Of a DNA stretch of 64,000 nucleotides, positions 17,804 through 26,179 are shown one piece after another (the stretch's first letter is position 1; each line of letters begins with the position of its first letter). Made by a program: the position numbers and the translations under genes. Under the pieces are notes generated by a model. It was not told the DNA's origin and did no database searches. It saw nothing but the letters and a program-made list of their open reading frames with translations. This stretch comes from Lysinibacillus alkalisoli. GTDB taxonomy: Bacteria > Bacillota > Bacilli > Bacillales_A > Planococcaceae. The DNA is taken from assembly GCF_014643595.1 (NCBI RefSeq), contig NZ_BMJT01000003.1:124001-188000 (forward strand), read 5' to 3'.

Positions 17804-18757
17804 ATGGCGTGGGATTTAAAAGTAGGCGAACTAAAAGAAAGTTATGTGACAGAGGATATGATTTGGCAACGGTTAAATTATTTCTTTTTTGACGCTAAAA
17901 CAACGACGTCGTATAAATATGGCTTTTTTAAAGCATTATTAGAAAATTTATATGTTATGGATGAAGAAAGAAATTTACACTATGATTATTTGTTTTATGA
18001 CTTTACTAAAATTTATTGGAATTTAGTTGTGCACCATCAACTATGGCAGTCCAATGCCAAAAGTCAATATTCCAGCATCCAGCGTATTTTAGAAGATGTA
18101 CAAATAGAACATACCATTCCGAAAAATTGGCGTTTTGACCAATTGCCAGTATCTTTACAACAAGAAATTGTCCAAAATATTAAAAAAGCAGGTAAGCAAT
18201 ATGTTATTGGCGCCTTTTACGGCGACGTGGATGGCTTGTTTTACCGTTTTCATTTAAAAGATGAGAGTTTACAAATGAATCCACCTGTTTTGCAATTTTT
18301 AAAAAAGTATCAACGTTTGATTACAAATTTAACAAATTATCAGCTCGCTAAATTTTTAGAAAAATATAACCCTGATTTTACACAAATGTTAATCCGTGTA
18401 GAACAAGTATCACAAAGAGAGAACTTAAAAGAATTTAGAGAACTATTGCAAACAGCTTGTGGCGCAACTTGTTTTTATTGTGGAAAAACTTCCAAGAAGA
18501 CGCTACACGTTGATCATTTTATCCCTTGGTTTTATGTGCAAAATGATAAACTATGGAATTTTGTCTTAGCGTGTGCGAGTTGTAATACCCGTAAAAATAA
18601 ACGTGTACCAAGCCAACATTACGTAAAGGCATTGTTGTTACAAAATCAACAAGTCCAACAACAAGTACGTATGGATTATTTTTACGCTTATCAGCCTGAA
18701 AAGTTAGAAGAACTTTATCAGTTTGCGATAAGCAATGGTTGTAAAGTTTGGTTATGA
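17804..18757 (+). CDS. HNH endonuclease-domain protein
   Basis: The C-terminal part (about residues 225-270) is an HNH/Cys4 zinc module: CFYCGK, then LHVDHFIPW with the catalytic-type Asp-His, then CASCNTRKNK. The roughly 220 N-terminal residues are Tyr/Phe/Gln-rich with no domain I can name. An N-terminal KTTTSYKYGFFKALL recalls the opening of other stand-alone HNH proteins. No methyltransferase or restriction partner is adjacent. It sits between phoU and yqzC-like genes, which are neighbours in B. subtilis, so it looks like a later insertion. GAGGTGA precedes the ATG. A role in DNA cleavage or defence is inference. Confidence 0.8.
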   Translation: MAWDLKVGELKESYVTEDMIWQRLNYFFFDAKTTTSYKYGFFKALLENLYVMDEERNLHYDYLFYDFTKIYWNLVVHHQLWQSNAKSQYSSIQRILEDVQIEHTIPKNWRFDQLPVSLQQEIVQNIKKAGKQYVIGAFYGDVDGLFYRFHLKDESLQMNPPVLQFLKKYQRLITNLTNYQLAKFLEKYNPDFTQMLIRVEQVSQRENLKEFRELLQTACGATCFYCGKTSKKTLHVDHFIPWFYVQNDKLWNFVLACASCNTRKNKRVPSQHYVKALLLQNQQVQQQVRMDYFYAYQPEKLEELYQFAISNGCKVWL

Positions 18758-18768
18758 TACGCGATCCA

Positions 18769-19302
18769 TCATATCTCATCTTCCCATAATAACTGCATTA
18801 TGAAATCAGCATCTTTTAAAAATACTTGGTATATAAAATAACTTAAGATAGCCAAGCCAAATAATGCTTGGTTAGTGAGTAAAGCGTCTTCTAAGTGATA
18901 CACAATAAAAGCATCTTTTTTTGTGCCATGCATTACGCCTAGCTTCACACCATCCACTTTAATCTCCACATCCTTGTCCCAGTTTTCTTCTATTATAATA
19001 GTGTGTGAATGAATCGTTCCTGTCACACAAAAATAGATGAGGTTAGGGCCAAGTTTTTCTTGTAGTGTATAACAAGTATCATTATGCGTTAGCGTGTAGG
19101 AGGTGCGTACGAGACGCATGAGCCCAGTCTTGTTGATCCCTAATGTGGTGTTATTATTATTGTCTTGAAAACAAAATAGACGTTGATCTTCATAATCTTT
19201 GTCCTTTTTAAAAGAAACATAGCCAGTGATGTGTTCATGCTCGTCACGCAATAGTAATGCTTTGCTAGTAGGGAACAGCGGGTTTTGTAATGAAAAACGC
19301 AA
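18769..19302 (-). CDS. uncharacterised protein, possible Tubby-C/LURP-one-like fold
   Basis: This is a protein of about 177 residues with many short beta-strand-like segments and a hydrophobic C-terminal helix (about residues 140-165). The pattern of strands with LLLRDEHEHITGYVSF followed by a terminal helix recalls the Tubby-C/LURP-one/scramblase fold, but this is a weak judgement. The best start is TTG 19302, because AAAGGAG (19318-19312) lies nine bases upstream; TTG 19311 would touch it. It is convergent with the HNH gene, 11 bp apart. Function unknown. Confidence 0.6.
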   Translation of the reverse strand: MRFSLQNPLFPTSKALLLRDEHEHITGYVSFKKDKDYEDQRLFCFQDNNNNTTLGINKTGLMRLVRTSYTLTHNDTCYTLQEKLGPNLIYFCVTGTIHSHTIIIEENWDKDVEIKVDGVKLGVMHGTKKDAFIVYHLEDALLTNQALFGLAILSYFIYQVFLKDADFIMQLLWEDEI

Positions 19303-19353
19303 TCCAATCAACTCCTTTATTAGTAATACGGGAGATAATCAGATTGCGTTTCA

Positions 19354-19776
19354 CTATTGTTTCGTAATTAGCTCTGCGATGTCCTCAATGGTCATATTAG
19401 CAGTGATGTTAAATACCCCTACTTGAATGCTTGTCGCATAAGGCTCGGAGTTTAAAAAGATTTCGATGTCTTCTTTATTGTCAACAATGCCAGCTGCTTG
19501 TAAATCAGAGGCAATAGAAGATGGTGTTGCACCACTATAAATCTTTAATTGGTAGATGGTTTCTGTCGACTTTGGTTGTTCTTTTTGTTCAGAAACTTGC
19601 GGTGACGCTTTCTTTTTTACAGGTTCTTGCTCTTGGGTGTTAGCGGGTTTTTCTTTATTAACATTTTCTTTAACAGGCGTTTCTTTAGGTGGAGACGTCA
19701 TGTTTTCTATGTAAAAAAAGCTGAAAACACCTGCTAGAAATAATCCTGCACCAAGTCCAAAGAGTAGTTGTCTCAA
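19354..19776 (-). CDS. membrane-anchored protein with an MltG/YceG-like N-terminal (LysM-like) domain
   Basis: This 140-residue protein has one N-terminal transmembrane helix (about 4-23), a Lys/Pro/Glu/Gln-rich linker (about 28-72), and a C-terminal 65-residue domain (IYSGATPSSIASDLQAAGIV) resembling the LysM-like subdomain that precedes the catalytic part of MltG/YceG transglycosylases. The catalytic domain itself is absent. The position matches small yqzC-type genes downstream of pst in B. subtilis. It starts 2 bp after the upstream gene's stop, so the two form an operon. Confidence 0.65.
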   Translation of the reverse strand: MRQLLFGLGAGLFLAGVFSFFYIENMTSPPKETPVKENVNKEKPANTQEQEPVKKKASPQVSEQKEQPKSTETIYQLKIYSGATPSSIASDLQAAGIVDNKEDIEIFLNSEPYATSIQVGVFNITANMTIEDIAELITKQ

Positions 19777-19778
19777 AA

Positions 19779-20162
19779 TTAACGCCCTCCATTTGCAATA
19801 ACAGATTTCACTTGTTCTTCCGTTAATGTGCTGCGTACACTAATCTCGTGAATAGAGAGCCCTTGTTTTTGCAAAGCCATTACTTGACTTTTTAAAATGT
19901 CATGTATTGGTTTTTCTGTATAAGTCGTAGGCATAGCAAATGATGAACTTTTTTGTTGCGGTTTTTTCACTTGAAATTGCGGTTCTAATAATAATTCTTC
20001 TTCAACAATGCGCAAGCGTTTTTTTAGGGCATTTGTTTCTTGGAAAACCGTAATTGATAAATCTTCCATCTCTTTTGAAAGTTTTTTGTTTCCAGTAGAA
20101 AAGAAGAAAGAAACCGCCATTAAAATACAACCTGCAACCATTAAAATAATGGGTAATGACAT
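19779..20162 (-). CDS. membrane-anchored protein with a C-terminal helix-turn-helix-like segment
   Basis: This 127-residue protein has one N-terminal transmembrane helix, a charged coiled-coil-like stretch (about 28-60), and a C-terminal segment LQKQGLSIHEISVRSTLTEE that resembles a helix-turn-helix. ATG 20162 is preferred over GTG 20171, because GAGG lies eight bases upstream. I cannot name a function. It is the first gene of a two-gene operon with the MltG-like protein. Confidence 0.6.
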   Translation of the reverse strand: MSLPIILMVAGCILMAVSFFFSTGNKKLSKEMEDLSITVFQETNALKKRLRIVEEELLLEPQFQVKKPQQKSSSFAMPTTYTEKPIHDILKSQVMALQKQGLSIHEISVRSTLTEEQVKSVIANGGR

Positions 20163-20326
20163 GAGTGTCACCTCGCGTTAGTAGTAGTCATACAGCTATT
20201 TTAGCATACCCAAAGTTAATATGAAATCATACTAGATTTTTTTTCGTTTTATGTTATAATTGAAAAGTCGTATGAAACATGCTCATTAAAATTAAAAATT
20301 TAACATATAGAGTGGGAGGGTTAATA

Positions 20327-20476
20327 ATGCGCGTAAACATTACTTTAGCTTGCACAGACTGCGGCGAACGTAACTATATTTCAAAGAAAAACAAGCGTAA
20401 CAATCCAGAGCGTCTTGAACTTAACAAATATTGCTCTCGCGAGAAGAAATACACTCTTCACCGTGAAACAAAGTAA
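20327..20476 (+). CDS. rpmG: 50S ribosomal protein L33
   Basis: This is a 49-residue ribosomal protein with CTDC near the start and a single later Cys in KYCSREKK, the pattern I recall for bacillar L33 type 1 (RpmGA). It ends in LHRETK. GGGAGGG precedes ATG 20327. The ORF extended upstream to 20279 is not needed. A promoter with TATAAT-like sequence is visible near 20255. Its position ahead of yqgN matches B. subtilis. Confidence 0.95.
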   Translation: MRVNITLACTDCGERNYISKKNKRNNPERLELNKYCSREKKYTLHRETK

Positions 20477-20486
20477 TCGCTCTATT

Positions 20487-20516
20487 AGCCAAAGCCCATG
20501 TGGTTTTGGCTTTTTT
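20487..20516 (+). terminator. Rho-independent terminator of rpmG
   Basis: AGCCAAA pairs with TTTGGCT and is followed by TTTTT. Confidence 0.85.
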
Positions 20517-20537
20517 ATATAAAGGAGTGAATGAATA

Positions 20538-21128
20538 GTGAAAGCACAAATTCGTCAACAAATTTTACATACGCTGCAACAGCAATCTGAAGATGTTTAT
20601 TTAGCGCAGTCTCAAGTTATTGTAACAAATGCATTGCAACAACCTATGATTCAACAAGCGCTATGTGTTGCAGTTACAGTATCACGCCGCCCTGAAGTGA
20701 ATACATGGCCTTTTATTGAAGCTTTATGGGCTCAAGGGAAAAAGGTCGTAGTACCTAAATGTACACCTAAAACAAGACAAATGACATTTTATCATTTGAC
20801 GCAATTCACAGAACTTGAAACAAAGTATGCGGGTTTATTAGAACCTAAACCAAGTGAGACGACTGTCATTGACGATGCAGCGATTGATATAATCGTCGTA
20901 CCAGGTGTAGGCTTTAATAAGGAAGGTTATCGTATTGGTTTTGGTGGTGGTTATTATGATCGCTATTTAGCAACACATCATAAGCCAACAATAGCTTTAG
21001 CATTTGAAGCACAAATAAAAGACCATATACCACATGCCAGTTATGATATTCCTGTAGACCAAATTGTAATGGCACAACGAGTGATACAGTGTAAAGAGGA
21101 GCGCGAGTACAATGAAATCAATGATTGA
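20538..21128 (+). CDS. yqgN: 5-formyltetrahydrofolate cyclo-ligase
   Basis: The enzyme converts 5-formyl-THF to 5,10-methenyl-THF with ATP and recycles a dead-end folate. It is 196 residues long, with the folate/ATP loop GFGGGYYDRYL (about 134-144) and a basic N-terminal region. Its start is GTG with AAGGAGTG upstream. The last 17 bases overlap yqgQ, as expected for the yqgN-yqgQ pair of Bacillales. folD at 47 kb and the gcv genes act on the same one-carbon pool. Confidence 0.93.
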   Translation: MKAQIRQQILHTLQQQSEDVYLAQSQVIVTNALQQPMIQQALCVAVTVSRRPEVNTWPFIEALWAQGKKVVVPKCTPKTRQMTFYHLTQFTELETKYAGLLEPKPSETTVIDDAAIDIIVVPGVGFNKEGYRIGFGGGYYDRYLATHHKPTIALAFEAQIKDHIPHASYDIPVDQIVMAQRVIQCKEEREYNEIND

Positions 21129-21321
21129 TATTTATGACTTATTAAAAGAGTATGGCACATTTATTTATACGCGTGACCCTATTGGCGACTTAGTGCTAAT
21201 GGAAGACGAAATTAGACAATTATACCAAGCTCAAGTACTAGATATTAAAGATTATCAGATGGCTTTATTGTTAATTCGTCAACAAGAAACAAAAGAGCGT
21301 ATAAAAGAGCAAAATCGTTAA
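21112..21321 (+). CDS. yqgQ: YqgQ family protein (DUF910)
   Basis: This is a 69-residue helical protein with the family pattern MIDIYDLLKEYGTFIYTRD. Its function is unknown. GAGGAG lies before ATG 21112, and it overlaps yqgN by 17 bp, so it is co-transcribed and probably coupled. B. subtilis has the glucokinase gene glcK next; here a terminator and a new promoter region follow. Confidence 0.85.
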   Translation: MKSMIDIYDLLKEYGTFIYTRDPIGDLVLMEDEIRQLYQAQVLDIKDYQMALLLIRQQETKERIKEQNR

Positions 21322-21348
21322 TTGATGTCGCAATTTATGTAATAGATT

Positions 21349-21381
21349 AAACCAACTCTATTATGAGGTGGTTTTTTCTTT
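21349..21381 (+). terminator. Rho-independent terminator of yqgN-yqgQ
   Basis: AAACCAACTC pairs with GAGGTGGTTT (one mismatch) and is followed by a T run. Confidence 0.8.
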
Positions 21382-21621
21382 ATTTACGACAAAAAAAACT
21401 TGAATCTGCAAAAAATCGAAACCTTTATAGTGAGACAACGTATTATATTAAGGTACTGTATATTAGTTTACATTTAAGCTAAATTTGTTAAGCTAGTATG
21501 TAAGGTTTGCTAAAAATCGTAAAGCCGTATAAAGTTGTTAATGCTTTTATATTCGTTACTGAAGATGAAAAATGTTAAACACATGATTGCGCTCGAAACA
21601 AAAAGAGAAAGGATGTCGAGA

Positions 21622-23523
21622 ATGGAGTCAAAAAAATGGCCGAAGCACACGCTTCTAATTCTTGCCATACTAGCAACGTGGATTAAGACAGTTGTTGTAT
21701 ATTACACAAGCTTTGATATAAAAATTGAAAACGTTATGCAACACGTCATTTTAATTATTAATCCATTGAGCTTTTTACTATTTATTTATGGGATTTCGTT
21801 ATTCTTTAAAACAAGTAAGGGGAGAAACCGTTACCTTGTCATTACAATGACAATATTGTCATTAATTTTATATGGTAATGCGGTTTTCTATCGTTTCTTT
21901 AATGACTTTGTCACACTACCTGTATTATTCCAAACGAATAACTTTGGAGATTTAGGTAACTCCGCGTTAGAAATGATTTATTTTACAGACCTTTTATTCT
22001 TTAGTGATGTTATTTTACTTATTATTGCTTTAAAATTAGCACCTAAAGTGAAAGAAAAAGTAACTGCAATTAATGTAGAGTTCCGCCGTGCTTATTTTGT
22101 ACTAGCAGTGGCTATGTTATTCCTTAATTTAGGTTTAGCTGAAACAGAACGCCCACAATTATTAACACGTAGTTTTGACCGAGAGCTACTTGTAAAAAAT
22201 ATTGGTACGTATAACTATCACTTATATGATATTTATATTCAATCCAAATCATCTGCACAACGTGCGTTAGCTGATGGCAGTGAGTTGGTTGAAGTAAACA
22301 ACTATATCCGTTCAAATCAAGCAACTGTTAATGCAGAGATGTTTGGTAAATACAAAGGTCGCAACGTAATTGCTGTCTCTTTAGAGTCACTACAAAACTT
22401 TGTAATTAACAATGAAATGAATGGTGAAGTTATTACCCCATTTTTAAACGAACTAACACAAGATAAAGATACGTATTACTTTAACAATTTCTACCATCAA
22501 ACAGGCTTAGGTAAAACATCTGACTCTGAGTTTATCGTTGAAAACTCATTGTTTGGTTTAGGTCGAGGTGCTGTGTTCTTCACACATGGTGGTAACAAAT
22601 ATAACTCTATGGCAAATAGCTTAAGTAACAATGGTTACTTTACAAATGTCATGCATGCTAACAATAAGTCGTTTTGGAACCGTGATATGATGTATAAATC
22701 ACTCAACATTGATAAATTTTATGATGTGAACTCATATGAAATTGGTGAGGGTGAAGCGGTTAACTGGGGAATGAAAGATATCCCATTTATGGAACAATCC
22801 GCAGACTTAATGAAAGATATGCCACAGCCATTTTACTCGCGTTTAATTACGTTAACCAATCACCATCCCTTCCGTTTAGATGAAGAAGATAAAATGATTG
22901 AAGAGTATAACTCTAATTCAGGTACGTTAAATCGTTATTTCCAAACGGTACGTTATATGGATGAAGCTGTGAAGAAGTTCTTTGATCAACTAAAAGCAGA
23001 TGGTTTATATGATAATTCTATTATTGTTATGTATGGTGACCACTACGGGATTTCTGAAAACCATAATAAAGCAATGGCCATGTATTTGGACAAAGAAGAA
23101 ATTACACCATATGATAGTGCATTATTACAACAAGTACCGTTATTCATTCATATCCCAGGCTCAGGCGAGGGTCAAGTAATGGATGAAGTAGCAGGACAAA
23201 TTGATTTACGTCCTACAATTTTACATTTATTAGGTATTGAAACATCTAAAGATTTGCAACTAGGTGCCGATTTATTCTCACCAGAACATGAAGATTTTGT
23301 TATTTTCCGTGATGGTCGCTTTGTAACAGATAAGTATGTGTATGCTGGCGAAGTATGTTATGACCGCGAATCTGGAGAGCCGCTAGATAGTATAGAGCCA
23401 TGTCAGCCTTATATTGACCGTGCTTCATTAGAGTTGAAAAACTCAGATACTATCATTAATGGTGACTTAATGCGCTTCTATGATGAAAAAACAGGTAATT
23501 TAAAACAATCCGCTGTTAAATAA
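21622..23523 (+). CDS. lipoteichoic acid synthase family protein (LtaS type)
   Basis: This membrane enzyme polymerises glycerol phosphate from phosphatidylglycerol into lipoteichoic acid. It has five N-terminal helices and then an extracellular sulfatase-like domain. With ATG 21622 as start (633 aa; AAAGG nine bases upstream), the active-site residues fall at E255, T299 (GKTSDSEF), D473 and H474 (YGDHYG). These are almost the positions of the catalytic residues in S. aureus LtaS. The in-frame ATGs at 21535 and 21613 have worse ribosome binding sites. It corresponds in position to B. subtilis yqgS. Confidence 0.93.
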   Translation: MESKKWPKHTLLILAILATWIKTVVVYYTSFDIKIENVMQHVILIINPLSFLLFIYGISLFFKTSKGRNRYLVITMTILSLILYGNAVFYRFFNDFVTLPVLFQTNNFGDLGNSALEMIYFTDLLFFSDVILLIIALKLAPKVKEKVTAINVEFRRAYFVLAVAMLFLNLGLAETERPQLLTRSFDRELLVKNIGTYNYHLYDIYIQSKSSAQRALADGSELVEVNNYIRSNQATVNAEMFGKYKGRNVIAVSLESLQNFVINNEMNGEVITPFLNELTQDKDTYYFNNFYHQTGLGKTSDSEFIVENSLFGLGRGAVFFTHGGNKYNSMANSLSNNGYFTNVMHANNKSFWNRDMMYKSLNIDKFYDVNSYEIGEGEAVNWGMKDIPFMEQSADLMKDMPQPFYSRLITLTNHHPFRLDEEDKMIEEYNSNSGTLNRYFQTVRYMDEAVKKFFDQLKADGLYDNSIIVMYGDHYGISENHNKAMAMYLDKEEITPYDSALLQQVPLFIHIPGSGEGQVMDEVAGQIDLRPTILHLLGIETSKDLQLGADLFSPEHEDFVIFRDGRFVTDKYVYAGEVCYDRESGEPLDSIEPCQPYIDRASLELKNSDTIINGDLMRFYDEKTGNLKQSAVK

Positions 23524-23535
23524 ACTGTTATTATA

Positions 23536-23575
23536 AAAAGCCGTAAACTGATATTTATCAGTTTGCGGCTTTTTT
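23536..23575 (+). terminator. Rho-independent terminator of the LTA synthase gene
   Basis: AAAAGCCGTAAACTGATA pairs with TATCAGTTTGCGGCTTTT and is followed by a T run. Confidence 0.92.
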
Positions 23576-23603
23576 GAGCAGTCATAGCAAGAAAAGTCAA
23601 AAT

Positions 23604-23640
23604 AAAAATGCTACCTTGTCTAATAAGGATAGCATTTTTA
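23604..23640 (-). terminator. terminator of yqgW (symmetric, possibly bidirectional)
   Basis: AAAAATGCTA...TAGCATTTTT forms a stem with T runs on both strands. Confidence 0.75.
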
Positions 23641-23648
23641 TAGGAGTA

Positions 23649-23825
23649 TTAAGCTGTTGGTGGGTAACCAGAGTGGATAATCGTCATTACTGTAAACCAA
23701 CCAAATACTAGCGCACTCACCAAGTTTAAAGCAATACTCAAAATATTTTTTTCTTTAAATGCTTGGAAAGTACCTACAACTGATAAAATTGCAACTAAAC
23801 CAAAAATAACCATTAATAAGTTCAT
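23649..23825 (-). CDS. yqgW: YqgW family small membrane protein (DUF2759)
   Basis: This 58-residue protein has two transmembrane helices, starting MNLLMVIFGLVAILSV and ending HSGYPPTA, typical of DUF2759. Its function is unknown. ATG 23825 has AAAGGAG eight bases upstream and is preferred over GTG 23834. It has its own terminator, and the order LTA synthase-yqgW-yqgX matches B. subtilis. Confidence 0.82.
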   Translation of the reverse strand: MNLLMVIFGLVAILSVVGTFQAFKEKNILSIALNLVSALVFGWFTVMTIIHSGYPPTA

Positions 23826-23982
23826 TATAGACACTCCTTTCGACCGTATCGTCGTTAAAACAATATTCCTATTCTATTGTAAGGCTTTCTATAATATTTG
23901 TCGAGATGTATTCCGTCTTGCTTTATGAACTTTTATCGTCAAAATAATACTTTGAAGGTATAATAGTCATGAGGTGAATAAC

Positions 23983-24627
23983 ATGTTAAGTGTGAGAGGT
24001 TTTGCATTAGGCCCTGTTCAAACGAATTGTTACATTGTAGCAAACAAAGAGAAAGAGTGTTTAATCTTTGACCCAGGTGAGGAAGCTAGTCGTATTTTAG
24101 CGGAGGTAAGAGGGCGTAATTTAACCCCATTAGCCATTTTATTAACACATGCCCATTTCGACCATATTGGAGCAGTAGACGAAGTGCGAGAGGCTTTTGG
24201 GATTCCTGTTTATATTCATTATAAAGAGGTGGATTGGCTAACAGACCCTCATAAGAATGGTTCTGCTAAATATGCGATGCTACCAAATTATACGGTTACA
24301 CCACCACAAGATGACCATATTATTAAAAATGAACAAACGTTAGTCATTGGTTCATTTAAGATGGATGTTGCATTTACACCAGGGCACTCGCCAGGCAGTA
24401 TTAGTTATATTTTTAAAGAGGATGGTTTTGCTATTGTCGGTGATACATTATTTGAACAAAGTATTGGCAGAACAGACTTATTAGGTGGTTCTACAGAGGT
24501 TTTACTAAAATCGATTCATGATAAACTACTGAGTTTACCTGATAATACCGTAATCTATCCTGGGCATGGTAGAGAGACAACGCCAGAAGCGGAAATGGAT
24601 CATAATCCATTTATCAATGGTTTCTAA
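23983..24627 (+). CDS. yqgX: metallo-beta-lactamase fold hydrolase, YqgX (glyoxalase II-like)
   Basis: This is a small binuclear-metal hydrolase of the glyoxalase II group, 214 residues from ATG 23983 (GAGGTGA upstream; the GTG at 23974 overlaps that site). The metal ligands are in THAHFDH, in TPGHSPGS, in VGDTLF (Asp) and in YPGHG. Hydroxyacylglutathione or bacillithiol-linked thioesters have been proposed as substrates for this group; that is not decided by the sequence. Confidence 0.88.
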   Translation: MLSVRGFALGPVQTNCYIVANKEKECLIFDPGEEASRILAEVRGRNLTPLAILLTHAHFDHIGAVDEVREAFGIPVYIHYKEVDWLTDPHKNGSAKYAMLPNYTVTPPQDDHIIKNEQTLVIGSFKMDVAFTPGHSPGSISYIFKEDGFAIVGDTLFEQSIGRTDLLGGSTEVLLKSIHDKLLSLPDNTVIYPGHGRETTPEAEMDHNPFINGF

Positions 24628-24630
24628 CAT

Positions 24631-24668
24631 AAAAAAGAGGGTGTACGAAAACTCGTACGCCCTCTTTT
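24631..24668. terminator. bidirectional terminator between yqgX and yqgY
   Basis: AAAAGAGGG...CCCTCTTTT with inner GTACGA/TCGTAC forms a long stem with T runs on both strands, serving two convergent genes. Confidence 0.9.
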
Positions 24669-24673
24669 ATGCA

Positions 24674-24916
24674 TTAATGTCCGCCACCTGGTACGTGAAG
24701 GAATTGTGTATAATATGTGAAGCCGGCAAAGAATAGTGTTAAGTAAGCGCCGAAGATATACATATACATACGTTCTGATAAGTTTAAGAAACCTAATAAA
24801 ATAAATAGACCAGTATTAGCTAAGAATAATAACGAAACTTCTTTCATACCACCAACATAAAACATAACTGCAAAAATTCCTGTCCAGAATCCAAGCATTT
24901 TATATACGTTATCCAT
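24674..24916 (-). CDS. yqgY: YqgY family membrane protein (DUF2626)
   Basis: This 80-residue protein has three hydrophobic helices and a C-terminus ending HVPGGGH, typical of DUF2626. Its function is unknown. GGAGGGAAAG precedes the start region. It lies between yqgX and comGA as in B. subtilis. Confidence 0.85.
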   Translation of the reverse strand: MDNVYKMLGFWTGIFAVMFYVGGMKEVSLLFLANTGLFILLGFLNLSERMYMYIFGAYLTLFFAGFTYYTQFLHVPGGGH

Positions 24917-25064
24917 TCATCTTTCCCTCCTTCTCTAAAAAGACACATATTCTCTCATCCATTATAAGATACAAGAGCGAGTAATGTAAACCGCAAGTTA
25001 ATTAAACTTGTGACAAACAGATGGATTTTAAAGAAATAACGATTAGCTTGTATGAAAAGTGCTG

Positions 25065-25108
25065 AAAATAAAGCTTTTAGAAGAGGACGACTTACAAAAC
25101 AAAGCTTT
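25065..25108 (+). promoter_or_regulatory. ComK-type K-box upstream of comGA
   Basis: AAAATAAAGCTTT (25065-25077) and AAAACAAAGCTTT (25096-25108) are separated by exactly 18 bp. ComK in B. subtilis binds two AAAA-N5-TTTT boxes spaced by 8, 18 or 31 bp. Each box here differs at one defined base (CTTT). A TATACT at 25144 is a plausible -10 element. Confidence 0.72.
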
Positions 25109-25177
25109 AGCAAAAAGGCTAGGCAAACAGAGATTTTCTAGCTATACTGCAACTATTACGAGAAAGGAGGTTGCTCT

Positions 25178-26179
25178 TTGGCAGCTATTTTATCCATTAC
25201 AGAAAAGCGATGTGAAGAAATTCTCTCGCAGGCACTAACTTTTGGTGCTTCAGATATTCAAATTGTCCCTAATCATGAGCAATACGAAATTTATTTTAAA
25301 CGATTTAACGAGCGCATCTTTGTACAGCATCTTATTGCCGATTTTGCTGAGCGTATTATTTCGTACTTTAAGTTTCAATCGTCCCTTGATATTAGCGAGA
25401 AAAGAAAACCGCAAAGTGGGGCATTTCATAAGACACTCTATCAACAAATCTTTGCTTTTAGAATTTCCACCTTACCTTCAATTTTTATGCGAGAGAGTTT
25501 AATGATTCGTATATTGCCACAGCAACAAGCTACCACGCTTCAACAATTAAGCTATTTTCCTCATATGGCTAAGTTCCTACAACAATTAACACAATATGAG
25601 CAAGGTCTAATTTTATTCACAGGCGTAACAGGTTCAGGTAAGACGACTTCCCTTTATTCCCTCATTCAATATTGTGCTACAGATTTGCACCAAAATGTGA
25701 TTTCACTAGAAGACCCTGTAGAATATCAACAATCCTCTATTTTACAAATCCAAGTAAATGAGCGTGCTGGCGTCACATATGCTAGTGGACTACGTGCCAT
25801 TTTAAGACATTCACCAGACGTTATCATGTTAGGTGAAGTAAGAGATGATCAAACCGCACACGTTGCAGTTGATGCAGCATTGACAGGTCATTTAATCTTT
25901 ACAACAGTTCATGCTAAAAATACAGTGGGTTGTTTATATCGACTAATGGCAATGGGTGTGCGATTTGAAGATTTAAGACAAAGCATTGTAGCTGTAGTTG
26001 CCCAGCAACTTGTGACTATTGAAGGGGAGCGAACAGCCATTTTTGAAGTGTTATACGGGGAAGAGTTAGAACAAGCCTTTTTAGCGATTCAAAAGAGAGA
26101 GGCTTACCAAATTCCATATGACCAATCTCTAGAAGCACAACGCTCACTTGTTAATCAGGAGCACCAATATGACCGCTAA
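25178..26179 (+). CDS. comGA: competence type IV pilus ATPase ComGA
   Basis: This cytoplasmic secretion ATPase drives assembly of the DNA-uptake pseudopilus. At 333 residues it has Walker A GVTGSGKT at 149-156, Walker B DVIMLGE near 214-220, and the His/Asp boxes of GspE/PilB proteins between them. Its start is TTG 25178, with AAAGGAGG seven bases upstream. It is the first gene of comGA-GG, behind a ComK-type box. The final 11 bp overlap comGB. Confidence 0.95.
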   Translation: MAAILSITEKRCEEILSQALTFGASDIQIVPNHEQYEIYFKRFNERIFVQHLIADFAERIISYFKFQSSLDISEKRKPQSGAFHKTLYQQIFAFRISTLPSIFMRESLMIRILPQQQATTLQQLSYFPHMAKFLQQLTQYEQGLILFTGVTGSGKTTSLYSLIQYCATDLHQNVISLEDPVEYQQSSILQIQVNERAGVTYASGLRAILRHSPDVIMLGEVRDDQTAHVAVDAALTGHLIFTTVHAKNTVGCLYRLMAMGVRFEDLRQSIVAVVAQQLVTIEGERTAIFEVLYGEELEQAFLAIQKREAYQIPYDQSLEAQRSLVNQEHQYDR

